A stretch of DNA of 32,546 nt from JBBQVO01 sp038211505. Its GTDB lineage: Bacteria; Chloroflexota; Dehalococcoidia; DSTF01; JACRBR01. Below the pieces are notes generated by a model that saw only the letters and a list, made by a program, of their open reading frames with translations, searched no databases and was not told where the DNA came from. The stretch covers positions 1 to 32,546 of the forward strand of contig JBBQVO010000015.1 in the NCBI GenBank assembly GCA_038211505.1, read 5' to 3'. Both the position numbers and the translations under genes were made by a program. Of the stretch, positions 7,973 to 15,481 are shown piece by piece; positions within the stretch are counted from its first letter, which is position 1, and each line of letters opens with the position of its first letter.

Positions 7973-8629
7973 ATGTCCACTCAATCCCTCGCGTCAATTC
8001 AACCAGCCGAGGTCGCGCATGCCGTCGTAGCGTCGGACCAAGAACTCGTGATGGCCATCCAAGCGGGCTCCACCGATGCGCTCGGCATCGCCTACGACAG
8101 GCACTCGGGAGCGGCTTTCGGATTTGCGTTGAAGATCGCAAATGACCGCCAGACCGCCGAGGAGATCGTGCAAGATGCGTTCACCGCCCTTTGGCGTACT
8201 GCGGGCTCCTACAACTCCTCAGTAGCGTCGCTACGCACGTGGCTCTTTTCTATCGTTCGGCACCGGGCAATCGATCGGATCCGGGCGCGGCAGCGGCGGC
8301 CGGCTCCGGCTGAGCTGATAGAGGCGTGGATGATGCCGGCAACCGCTAACGTCCAATCGGAGGTGCAAGCGCGGATCGAGCGCGAGGCGTTGCGCGCCTC
8401 CGTAGCGTGTCTCCCACGTGCGCAAAGTCGCACGCTTGAGTTGGCATATTTTGGCGGCTACACGTACGTCGAGATCGCCGAGACGATGGGCGTGCCCGTC
8501 GGCACGGTGAAGAGCCGTGCCCGGCTCGCTCTCGAGCGGCTTCGAAGGGACTTGACGCTCGCCGCAACCGTCGACCACGGGATGGCTAACGTCTCGCTGG
8601 AGACCCGCTCCCTCGCGGCTAGTCGTTAA
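7973..8629 (+). CDS. ECF RNA polymerase sigma factor (LitS-like by context)
   Basis: 218 residues from ATG at 7973, preceded by AAGGAGG; an in-frame ATG at 7925 has no such site. Region 2 is at about residues 45-105 (AEEIVQDAFTALWR, then LRTWLFSIVRHRAIDRIRARQRR). Region 4 is at about 140-190, with a helix-turn-helix YVEIAETMGVPVGTVKSRAR. No anti-sigma gene or zinc-binding anti-sigma domain follows. Control is therefore probably transcriptional, by the divergent B12 regulator, as in the LitR-LitS pairs known in actinobacteria. It would direct polymerase to light-response promoters, perhaps including that of the following operon. The linker between regions 2 and 4 is short and Pro-rich. Confidence 0.92.
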   Translation: MSTQSLASIQPAEVAHAVVASDQELVMAIQAGSTDALGIAYDRHSGAAFGFALKIANDRQTAEEIVQDAFTALWRTAGSYNSSVASLRTWLFSIVRHRAIDRIRARQRRPAPAELIEAWMMPATANVQSEVQARIEREALRASVACLPRAQSRTLELAYFGGYTYVEIAETMGVPVGTVKSRARLALERLRRDLTLAATVDHGMANVSLETRSLAASR

Positions 8630-8737
8630 AACAGGCCATGAAGTTTAAGGCTGGTCGGCCTCTCCGAAATGAGCGGTCGCGAACTACGATTCGCCGTCAC
8701 TGGTTCGGAGGGTTCCACAGTTACGAACGGGGAGAAC

Positions 8738-9682
8738 ATGAAGATTTTCATCACGGGCAGCACAGGATTCATCGGCCGGGCGCTCGTGCTTCGCCTCCAG
8801 CGTGACGGCCACTCAGTGGTCGCATGGGTGCGCGACGAAGAGCGCGCGCGCAACCGCCTTGGAGCGGACGTCGTCACACTCTCGCTCTCGTGCGATGCCG
8901 GAGCGCTGCAACGGACGATCGCCGCGTGCGACGCTGTCGTCAATCTGGCGGGAGAGCCGGTCATTGGCCGCTGGACGACCGCGAGACGCGCGAAACTCGT
9001 TGCGAGCCGCGTCGATCTCACCAGGCGACTCGTCGACGCGATCATTTTGGCGCCGCGCTCCCCGCGTGTGCTGATATCGGGAAGCGCCGTGGGCTACTAC
9101 GGCAACAGCAACGACGAACTGATCACAGAAGACACCGTCCCGGCGAACGATTTCCTCGGTCAGCTGTGCCGCGACTGGGAGCGTGCAGCCCTGCGCGCGC
9201 AGGCGGCCGGCGTACGCGTCGTCCTGCTACGGACCGGCGTCGTCCTGGGTCGCGACGGCGGTGCTCTGGCGAAGCTGCTCCTGCCGTTTCGACTCGGGCT
9301 CGGGGGTCCTGTCGGCAGCGGCAAGCAGTACATGCCGTGGATCCATCTTCATGACGAGGTGGAAATCATTGCCAGAGCGCTCGGAGATGACCGCTATCAG
9401 GGCCCGATCAACGCGACCGCGCCGAACCCCGTTATCAATCGTGAATTCGGGCGCGCGCTGGGTCGGGTACTGCATCGGCCGGCGGTGATGCCGCTGCCCG
9501 GCTTCGTGCTGAAGGCGGTGATGGGCGAGGCGTCGGGTGTCCTGCTGGGCGGCCAGCGAGCCGTGCCGGCACGGCTAGTGGAGCTGGGATTTCCGTTTGC
9601 CTTCGCGAACATCGACGAAGCGCTGCGTGACATTGTGAGCGATGCCAACGAAGCGGACATCCGTCCGATGGAGACTGCGTGA
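8738..9682 (+). CDS. NAD(P)-dependent epimerase of the YfcH/SDR39U1 family (TIGR01777)
   Basis: 314 residues from ATG at 8738, with GGGGAG three bases upstream. Starting here puts the nucleotide-binding motif GSTGFIGR at residues 7-14 as usual; an upstream in-frame ATG at 8669 would add an unconserved leader. Other family marks are VNLAGEPVIGRW, SGSAVGYYG and the C-terminal DUF1731-like region (RAVPARLVELGF). Family members are atypical short-chain dehydrogenases whose substrate is not established. It lies 108 bases after the sigma gene, and its stop overlaps the GTG start of the next gene (GTGA). Homologues are often found beside photolyase genes, which supports a role in the light or membrane-stress response; that role is inference. 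Confidence 0.9.
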   Translation: MKIFITGSTGFIGRALVLRLQRDGHSVVAWVRDEERARNRLGADVVTLSLSCDAGALQRTIAACDAVVNLAGEPVIGRWTTARRAKLVASRVDLTRRLVDAIILAPRSPRVLISGSAVGYYGNSNDELITEDTVPANDFLGQLCRDWERAALRAQAAGVRVVLLRTGVVLGRDGGALAKLLLPFRLGLGGPVGSGKQYMPWIHLHDEVEIIARALGDDRYQGPINATAPNPVINREFGRALGRVLHRPAVMPLPGFVLKAVMGEASGVLLGGQRAVPARLVELGFPFAFANIDEALRDIVSDANEADIRPMETA

Positions 9683-10209
9683 TAACCGGCGCGACGCATT
9701 CGGACTATCTCGCGACGAGGCGACCGACGCACCAGCTAAGCGCTCGCACGACAGTGCCTGCGCCTCTCGGCGACGTGTTCGAGTTCTTCTCACGGCCCGG
9801 GAATCTCGGACTCCTCACGCCCGCGAACATGGGCTTCGCCATCACCGACATTTCGGGACCCATGGCGGAGGGCACGTTGATCTCGTACCGTCTCCGCGTC
9901 GGCGGCTTCCCGCTGAGGTGGAAGACGCGTATCGACGCGTGGGAGCCCGGGCGCCGTTTTGTCGATGCGCAGACCACCGGTCCGTACGCCTGCTGGTGGC
10001 ACGAGCATCGATTCGAAGCGGACGGCGCCGGCCGGACCGTCATGGAGGACCGCGTCTTGTACGCGCCGCCGCTGGCGATCTTCGGCCGCGCGGCTAACCA
10101 GCTCTTTATCAAGCGCTCGTTACGGGCAATCTTCTCATTTCGATCCGACGCGATCCGATTGCGGTTTGGCAACGCTCAGGCGGCGCTCCGAACACGGGTC
10201 GCTTCATGA
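9679..10209 (+). CDS. SRPBCC-fold protein in the photolyase operon
   Basis: 176 residues. The GTG start at 9679 overlaps the upstream stop (GTGA), indicating translational coupling. The sequence shows the SRPBCC pattern: a first strand with TTVPAPLGDVFEFFSRPGNLGLLTP, later RWKTRIDAWEPGRRF, TVMEDRVLYAPP and a C-terminal helix. Such proteins bind hydrophobic ligands; those with the FFSRPxNLxxLTP pattern occur repeatedly with photolyases and YfcH-type epimerases. No enzymatic residues are identifiable. Its stop overlaps the next gene's ATG (ATGA). Function beyond ligand binding is unknown. Confidence 0.88.
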   Translation: MITGATHSDYLATRRPTHQLSARTTVPAPLGDVFEFFSRPGNLGLLTPANMGFAITDISGPMAEGTLISYRLRVGGFPLRWKTRIDAWEPGRRFVDAQTTGPYACWWHEHRFEADGAGRTVMEDRVLYAPPLAIFGRAANQLFIKRSLRAIFSFRSDAIRLRFGNAQAALRTRVAS

Positions 10210-11714
10210 GCGTTCACCCCGCGCGCCCAATCGCATCTATGGTCCCTTCGTTGCGCATCGAGCGCCTCAACGAAGAACCAGAGCGGCCAGAGCGGGACTA
10301 CGTGTTGTACTGGATGACGGCGTACCGCCGCACCACGTACAACTTCGCGCTGCAGCGCGCGGCGGACCGGGCGGCCGAACTAAACAAGCCACTCATTGTT
10401 CTCGAAGCGCTGCGTGTCGACTATCCCTGGGCCTCCGATCGTTTCCATCGCTTCCTCCTCAGCGGCATGGCTGACAACGCAGCGGCGTTGGCGTGGACCA
10501 GCGCGGTGTACTACCCGTACGTCGAGCCAGAACGCGGCGCCGGAAAAGGCCTGCTGAGCGCGTTAGCCGCGCACGCCTGCGTCGTCGTCACGGACGACTT
10601 CCCCGCGTTCTTCCTTCCGCACGCCATGGGCGCTGCCGCGCGGCAGCTCGACGTTCGGCTCGAAGCCGTCGATTCGAACGGCATCCACGCCCTTAGCGCG
10701 CCTGCCAGGGCATTCGCGACCGCGCGCGCCTTCCGGCGCTGGCTGCAAAGCAACATCTACGAAGATCTCGCTGCGTTCCCGTTGGCGAATCCGCTAGAGG
10801 ATGTGCCCGCCCTCGAAGGCCGCGTGCCCGATACTATCGCGACACGCTGGCCGACGGCCGACCTTACCCCCGCCGCGAGAACGGAAGCGATCCTCAGCCT
10901 TCCGATCGATCACTCCGTCGCTCCGGTGACGCTTCGCGGCGGAACGCACGCGGCCCGAGCGTGCCTCGCCGACTTCATTACTCGGCTCTCGCAATATGAA
11001 GGCGAGCGTAGCCATCCGGACGCCGACGGCGGGAGCCAACTGTCGCCCTACTTGCACTTTGGACACATCTCTTCGCACGAGGTGTTCCTCGCTGTGGCCT
11101 CTTCCGAGTGTTGGTCCATCGGTGACGTGTCCGGCCGGCGTGACGGTGGACGCAGCGGCTTCTGGGGCATGTCCGGGTCGGCTGAAGCCTTCATCGACCA
11201 ACTGGTCACGTGGCGGGAACTGGGGTTCAACTTCTGCATCTACAGAGATGACTACGATAGGTACGAGTCGCTGCCAAAGTGGTCGCAACGAACGCTGGTC
11301 GAACATACGGCGGATCCCCGGCCGGAGCAGTACAGTCTCGATCAGCTCGAGCGTGCGTGCACTGCAGACCCGCTATGGAACGCGGCACAGACGCAACTGC
11401 TTCGTGACGGAATCATCCACAACTACCTGCGCATGCTCTGGGGCAAGAAGATCCTCGAGTGGTCGCCGTCACCACAAGAAGCGCTCCGGCGGATGATCCA
11501 TCTGAATAACAAGTACGCGCTGGACGGACGCGATCCGAACTCATATAGCGGTATCTTCTGGGTGCTCGGCCGCTACGACCGCCCGTGGGGCCCTCGCCGT
11601 CCTATCTTCGGCACCGTCCGTTACATGAGCTCCGCGAACACAGCCCGGAAACTGCACGTGCGCGACTATCTGAAACGATATGCGCCGCGAATTGAGCGAG
11701 GGGTGCGGTCATGA
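10206..11714 (+). CDS. phr: Deoxyribodipyrimidine photolyase, class II (CPD photolyase)
   Basis: 502 residues, ATG at 10206 inside an ATGA overlap with the previous stop. The N-terminal antenna-type alpha/beta domain begins at YVLYWMTAYRRTTYNFAL, the class II form of this opening. The FAD-binding helical domain contains WRELGFNFC, then HNYLRMLWGKKILEW at about residue 405, DGRDPNSYSG at about 439, and RPIFGTVRYM near 465. All are hallmarks of class II CPD photolyases. The enzyme uses reduced FAD and blue/near-UV light to split cyclobutane pyrimidine dimers. Length is typical (about 450-500). Placement under an ECF sigma/B12 photoreceptor pair strongly suggests light-induced expression. Confidence 0.95.
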   Translation: MSVHPARPIASMVPSLRIERLNEEPERPERDYVLYWMTAYRRTTYNFALQRAADRAAELNKPLIVLEALRVDYPWASDRFHRFLLSGMADNAAALAWTSAVYYPYVEPERGAGKGLLSALAAHACVVVTDDFPAFFLPHAMGAAARQLDVRLEAVDSNGIHALSAPARAFATARAFRRWLQSNIYEDLAAFPLANPLEDVPALEGRVPDTIATRWPTADLTPAARTEAILSLPIDHSVAPVTLRGGTHAARACLADFITRLSQYEGERSHPDADGGSQLSPYLHFGHISSHEVFLAVASSECWSIGDVSGRRDGGRSGFWGMSGSAEAFIDQLVTWRELGFNFCIYRDDYDRYESLPKWSQRTLVEHTADPRPEQYSLDQLERACTADPLWNAAQTQLLRDGIIHNYLRMLWGKKILEWSPSPQEALRRMIHLNNKYALDGRDPNSYSGIFWVLGRYDRPWGPRRPIFGTVRYMSSANTARKLHVRDYLKRYAPRIERGVRS

Positions 11715-13168
11715 ACATCCTGGTCGCCGGCGCAACTGGATTCGTCGGGTCACATCTCGTCCCGGCTTTGCTGGCGGAGGGGCATCGCGTGCGCTGCCTT
11801 TCGCGCACCCCGGAACGCGCAAGCACGCGCGTACCCGCCGCCGCCGAGATCGTGCGGGGAGATGTCCACGATGTGACCTCCCTTGCGGCGGCACTGGATG
11901 GGATGGACGCTGCGTACTACCTCGTACATTCGATGGAGAGCAGCGAGTTCGATTTCGAAGAGCGCGACCGCGATGCCGCACGTCAATTTGCGATTGAAGC
12001 GGAGCGCGCCGGGATCAAGCGCATCGTTTTCCTCGGCGGATTGGGCGATGAGGCATCGCAGCTTAGCGCGCACCTCCGCAGCCGTCAGGAGGTGGGCCAA
12101 CTGCTGCGCTCTGGCTCCGCCCCTGTCACCGAGTTTCGTGCCGGCCTGATCATCGGCCCCGGCTCCGCGTCGTACGTCATGCTTCAGCAGCTCGTCGAAC
12201 GGCTGCCCGTAATGATCACGCCGCAGTGGGTCCAGACGCGCACACAGCCGATCGCCATCGCCGACGTCGTTCGTTACCTCGTCGAAGCGCTCAAGGACGC
12301 ATCGAGCGAAGACGCCACATATGAGGTCGGCGGTCAGGAGGTGATGACATATCGCTCGATGATGATGCGCTATGCCGCCGCGCGTGGTCTGAAGCGGATC
12401 ATGCTGCCAGTGCCAGTCCTCACACCGCGCCTGTCGTCCTATTGGGTCGACGTGATAACGGACGTGCCGGCGGCGCTTGCGCGACCGCTCATCGAAGGTC
12501 TGCGGAGCGAGATGATCGTTCGCGGCGATGCCGCCGCGCGCAAGTTCGGGCCGGCGACGACGGGATTCGAGGAGGCGCTCGCGGTCGCCGAGGCCACGCG
12601 TGTCAGCCGCCGCGAAGCGCCGTTCCTGTGGCTCGTCCGCCTGCCCCGGCACCTCCGCGAGTTCGCGAATCGCCGATTCCTCCCGACGGTCCTGTCAGAC
12701 GAGCAGGTTCGCCGATCGAATGCAGGCGCGGCGGCGCTCTGGAGAAGCGCTGTGGAAATCGGCGGGCGCCGCGGCTATCCGATGCTCGATCCGCTCTGGC
12801 AGATACGCGGTTGGTTTGACCGTCTTGTGGGCGGTCCGGGCCTGAATCGCACCGGTCCGACGGCCAGCGACGTACATGTCGGTGACCGGCTGGATTTCTG
12901 GCAAGTGGTCGAACTCGACGCCGGGCATCGGTTGCGCATGCGGGCATTGATGAAGGTCCCGGGCGAGGCCGAGCTCGAGATTGCGGTGCATCAACAGGAT
13001 GACGCGACCGTCCTCGTACAGACGGCGCGATTCACACCACGAGGATTCGTGGGCCGTCTCTACTGGTGGGCGCTCTACCCAGCCCACGCGCTCATTTTTT
13101 CTGGCATGGCGAGGCGCATCGCTAGGCGAGCAGAGGAGGATGATCGCAAGGCTAGTCGAGGCCAATAG
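11711..13168 (+). CDS. SDR-type NAD(P)-binding protein with C-terminal DUF2867 domain
   Basis: 485 residues, ATG at 11711 overlapping the photolyase stop (ATGA). The N-terminus is an atypical SDR Rossmann domain (GATGFVGSHL, residues 7-16; YYLVHSM; RIVFLGGLG). The C-terminal third, from about residue 340, is DUF2867-like (SDVHVGDRLDFWQVVELDAGHRLRMRA, ending in GFVGRLYWWALYPAHALIF). This two-domain arrangement is a known family without an assigned reaction; the hydrophobic end may touch the membrane or bind a lipid. It is the last gene of the photolyase operon, so it probably acts in the same light or UV response. Confidence 0.88.
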   Translation: MNILVAGATGFVGSHLVPALLAEGHRVRCLSRTPERASTRVPAAAEIVRGDVHDVTSLAAALDGMDAAYYLVHSMESSEFDFEERDRDAARQFAIEAERAGIKRIVFLGGLGDEASQLSAHLRSRQEVGQLLRSGSAPVTEFRAGLIIGPGSASYVMLQQLVERLPVMITPQWVQTRTQPIAIADVVRYLVEALKDASSEDATYEVGGQEVMTYRSMMMRYAAARGLKRIMLPVPVLTPRLSSYWVDVITDVPAALARPLIEGLRSEMIVRGDAAARKFGPATTGFEEALAVAEATRVSRREAPFLWLVRLPRHLREFANRRFLPTVLSDEQVRRSNAGAAALWRSAVEIGGRRGYPMLDPLWQIRGWFDRLVGGPGLNRTGPTASDVHVGDRLDFWQVVELDAGHRLRMRALMKVPGEAELEIAVHQQDDATVLVQTARFTPRGFVGRLYWWALYPAHALIFSGMARRIARRAEEDDRKASRGQ

Positions 13169-13305
13169 GGGGTATGTCGAGCGATCTGATCGTTCGCGTC
13201 GCGCGCGGAGGGACGCGAGGTCGCTGATCGAATGTTTGGGTAGATACCTGCACGGAGTACGTCTCGCGTGTCACGGCATCCGCACCCAGTTCAAGGAGGT
13301 AAGTG

Positions 13306-13479
13306 ATGAATCGTCGGCCTGTGCAAAGTAATACACCGGTGTTCCTACTTCTCGTAGCCGCATTTATTTCGTTTTGTTTCTCGATCATTCTGTGGTTCTT
13401 TTACGATGAGGCATCCGGGATCTTCGTGGGACTATGGGTTCCCTCAATCTTGGCGCTCGGCGCATTGGTACGGAGATAA
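13306..13479 (+). CDS. Small two-helix membrane protein (57 aa)
   Basis: ATG at 13306 follows AAGGAGGT with five bases between, an ideal ribosome binding site. The 57 codons encode two membrane helices: residues about 11-32 (PVFLLLVAAFISFCFSIILW) and about 38-54 (GIFVGLWVPSILALGAL), joined by YDEAS. The WVPSILALG segment looks like that of small conserved bacterial membrane proteins, from memory only. It stops three bases before the next tiny gene. It lies 137 bases after the photolyase operon on the same strand and could be read from it. Role unknown; small helix pairs like this often stabilise larger membrane complexes. Confidence 0.7.
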   Translation: MNRRPVQSNTPVFLLLVAAFISFCFSIILWFFYDEASGIFVGLWVPSILALGALVRR

Positions 13480-13482
13480 ATC

Positions 13483-13590
13483 ATGGACCTTCAAGTCGTG
13501 ATAGCCGTGGTTGGCGTGGTTGTCTTCGTCATCGTGTTCATCGCGCTGATGTTCCAGTTCGCGATGCAGGTCGATCCGAGTGACCGATGA
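13483..13590 (+). CDS. Tiny single-helix membrane protein (35 aa)
   Basis: ATG at 13483 is preceded by GGAG, seven bases upstream, inside the end of the previous gene. The product is one long hydrophobic helix (about residues 4-28) with a short acidic tail ending DPSDR. The three-base gap to the upstream 57-residue gene indicates co-translation. A further ATGA overlap at 13587 opens a 30-codon frame to 13679 (MSLRDIAGTPDVPRIFGP...), whose reality I cannot support. Function unknown. Confidence 0.6.
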   Translation: MDLQVVIAVVGVVVFVIVFIALMFQFAMQVDPSDR

Positions 13591-14095
13591 GCCTGCGAGA
13601 CATAGCCGGTACACCTGACGTGCCCCGGATCTTTGGTCCACTCGTTCTGAGAGTCCGGCCGGGTCTTTCCGCCGTGTGAGGCTGTGGCGAAACTCCTCCG
13701 GTGTCGTGTTCCGCAGGACGCTGGTGGATCCGGAACGCCGATGCCGACACGGTCGATGAATCCGGTTCGAGGCGACGCTTACCTCCCTCGACAACCTAGC
13801 CACGTTTGGTGCGAGATCTCGCTGCTGCAACATGCCCGGGGAGCGAGCACTACTGGGAGACCCGCACTGTCGATCCCTTGCAATCTCCGACGACTCCTTT
13901 TACACATCCTGCGTTTGAGCTCACCTCGGTGATCGGATCAATCCGACACCGTGGTCCACCGACACATTCCGCCGTCGTGTGGGATTGAATTCCTGACCTC
14001 GACGTAAATTTGGCTCGATGGCTGTTGGAGGGGTGCCGGTTGAGCGACTATGATTCGCTCATCGGATGAGCGTCTTAACAAGGGAGGTTCGAGTT
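13591..14095. other. Intergenic stretch without a supported gene
   Basis: About 500 bases. Apart from the possible 30-codon frame at 13587-13679 overlapping the preceding stop, no frame with a ribosome binding site and protein-like sequence is seen on either strand. AAGGGAGG near 14079-14086 is the ribosome binding site of the next gene. Confidence 0.5.
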
Positions 14096-14413
14096 ATGCC
14101 CGCGACCAAGAAGACGGTCAAGAAGACGACGGCGGCGAAGGCAGCAGCGAAGAAGAAGCCGGCTGCCAAGAAGCCAGCGGCCGCGAGCGCACCCGCCAGT
14201 CCTCCGGCAGCGAAGCGCGCGCATGCGAAGCGCATCAAGGAGCGCTTGCACACCGCGATTGGCCAACGGCCTGCCGCCGTTTCAGAGACGGAGTTGGAAG
14301 CTGTGACCGTGGGCGTACTCGCCATCGTCGCAGAAGTTGCCACAGAAACCGCCGAAGTGTTCGCCGAGCTCCTCGCGCGCATCGAGCGGATCGAGGCTCG
14401 TTTAGGGCGCTAG
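14096..14413 (+). CDS. Histone H1-like Lys/Ala-rich protein with C-terminal helix
   Basis: 105 residues from ATG at 14096, with GGGAGG about ten bases upstream; this start is preferred over 14066. Residues 1-50 are almost entirely Lys, Ala, Pro and Thr in AAKK/PAAKK-type repeats, followed by a basic patch RAHAKRIKERL. Such tails are seen in bacterial histone H1-like proteins and in the C-termini of HU in high-GC bacteria, and they bind DNA non-specifically. Residues 65-105 form a hydrophobic then amphipathic helix (LARIERIEARLG) that could be a coiled coil for self-assembly. The combination suggests a nucleoid-associated or phasin-like protein. Function is inferred from composition only. Confidence 0.75.
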   Translation: MPATKKTVKKTTAAKAAAKKKPAAKKPAAASAPASPPAAKRAHAKRIKERLHTAIGQRPAAVSETELEAVTVGVLAIVAEVATETAEVFAELLARIERIEARLGR

Positions 14414-14505
14414 TCTCATCCAGCCTTCGCTGATCCGATGCCGTCTCCGCGTGCTGCGCTGAAAAGCCGGACCATAACCACCGGACTGCGATCGGAGGCA
14501 ACGTC

Positions 14506-15249
14506 ATGCCATCGTTCGACTCGAGCGGCGTGCGAATTGCATTCGTCGCGGAGGGCGCGGGACCACCGGTGGTGCTGGTTCACGGCCTGGCAAGCAACGT
14601 CGAGAAGAACTGGCGCCGCCCTGGCGTTATTGACGCCCTACTCGGTGCTGGCCGACGAGTCGTCGCGCTGGACTGCCGCGGCCACGGCGAGAGCGAGAAG
14701 CCGCACGACGCCTCCGCGTACAGCGGGACAAAGATAGGCGATGACGTCGTCGCCCTTATGGATCACTTGGACATCACCGTCGCGGATCTCGTCGGCTATT
14801 CCATGGGAGGCGCAATTGCGGCCTCGCTGCTCGCCCGCAAGCCTGAACGGTTTCGGCGCGTCGTGATTGCTGGTGTCGGCGACTGGGTCCTCAGCGCCGG
14901 CAACCGCGAGGGTGGGCTGCCGGGCAACCGCGGGCGCAGGATCGGACCGCTGCGCCGAGCGATCCGGAGTTGGTTCCTTCATCGGATGGCACGACGAGGC
15001 GGCAACGATCCGGACGCGCTGGCTGTGATGAGGGCGGCACCGCGCAGCGGGTTGGATGCTCGAAAGCTCTCGGACGTTCGTTGTCCTGTGTTGATTCTTG
15101 TCGGACGGAACGACCGCGGCGCACGACCGACGGAGAAGCTTGCAGCCGCCATCCCGGGAGCGGAAATCATGACCGTGCCTGGTGGTCACATCACGGCGGT
15201 CGTCAAGCCTGAGTTCCGGCGCGCCATCATAGAGTTTCTCGCACGGTAG
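14506..15249 (+). CDS. Alpha/beta hydrolase
   Basis: 247 residues, ATG at 14506 behind GGAGG. The fold is clear: oxyanion loop VLVHGLAS (23-30), the family's second-strand segment LDCRGHGES (55-63), nucleophile elbow GYSMGG with S99, acid D203 in LVGRND, and base H228 in VPGGHIT. The triad is complete. The cap region (about 125-175) is short and basic. Substrate is not predictable; relatives act on esters, lactones, epoxides or C-C bonds. It stands alone between the H1-like gene and the convergent kinase/cyclase gene. Confidence 0.9.
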   Translation: MPSFDSSGVRIAFVAEGAGPPVVLVHGLASNVEKNWRRPGVIDALLGAGRRVVALDCRGHGESEKPHDASAYSGTKIGDDVVALMDHLDITVADLVGYSMGGAIAASLLARKPERFRRVVIAGVGDWVLSAGNREGGLPGNRGRRIGPLRRAIRSWFLHRMARRGGNDPDALAVMRAAPRSGLDARKLSDVRCPVLILVGRNDRGARPTEKLAAAIPGAEIMTVPGGHITAVVKPEFRRAIIEFLAR

Positions 15250-15481
15250 TGCGGCCATTGCGCAACTCCCAAGCGTCCCACGAGATCATTTTTGGTCATC
15301 TTCCGGTAAGGGTTGGGGCGCGCGTGGCACCACGTGACTCCGCGTTGATCGTCGCGGGTGAGAAGATGCCCGGCACGCAGCAGCGCGACGCGGTGGCGCG
15401 TGCGCGCGGCACGCTTCCGTCCTTCGACGGTAAAATGACTTGCACGAAGAAGGCCCGCCGCCGGATCGGCGCTCTGGTCGA

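Noticed and set aside
11750..12652. 300-codon leftward frame opposite the SDR-DUF2867 gene
   Set aside because: No ribosome binding site or family pattern; the rightward frame has the GATGFVGS motif and an operon overlap.
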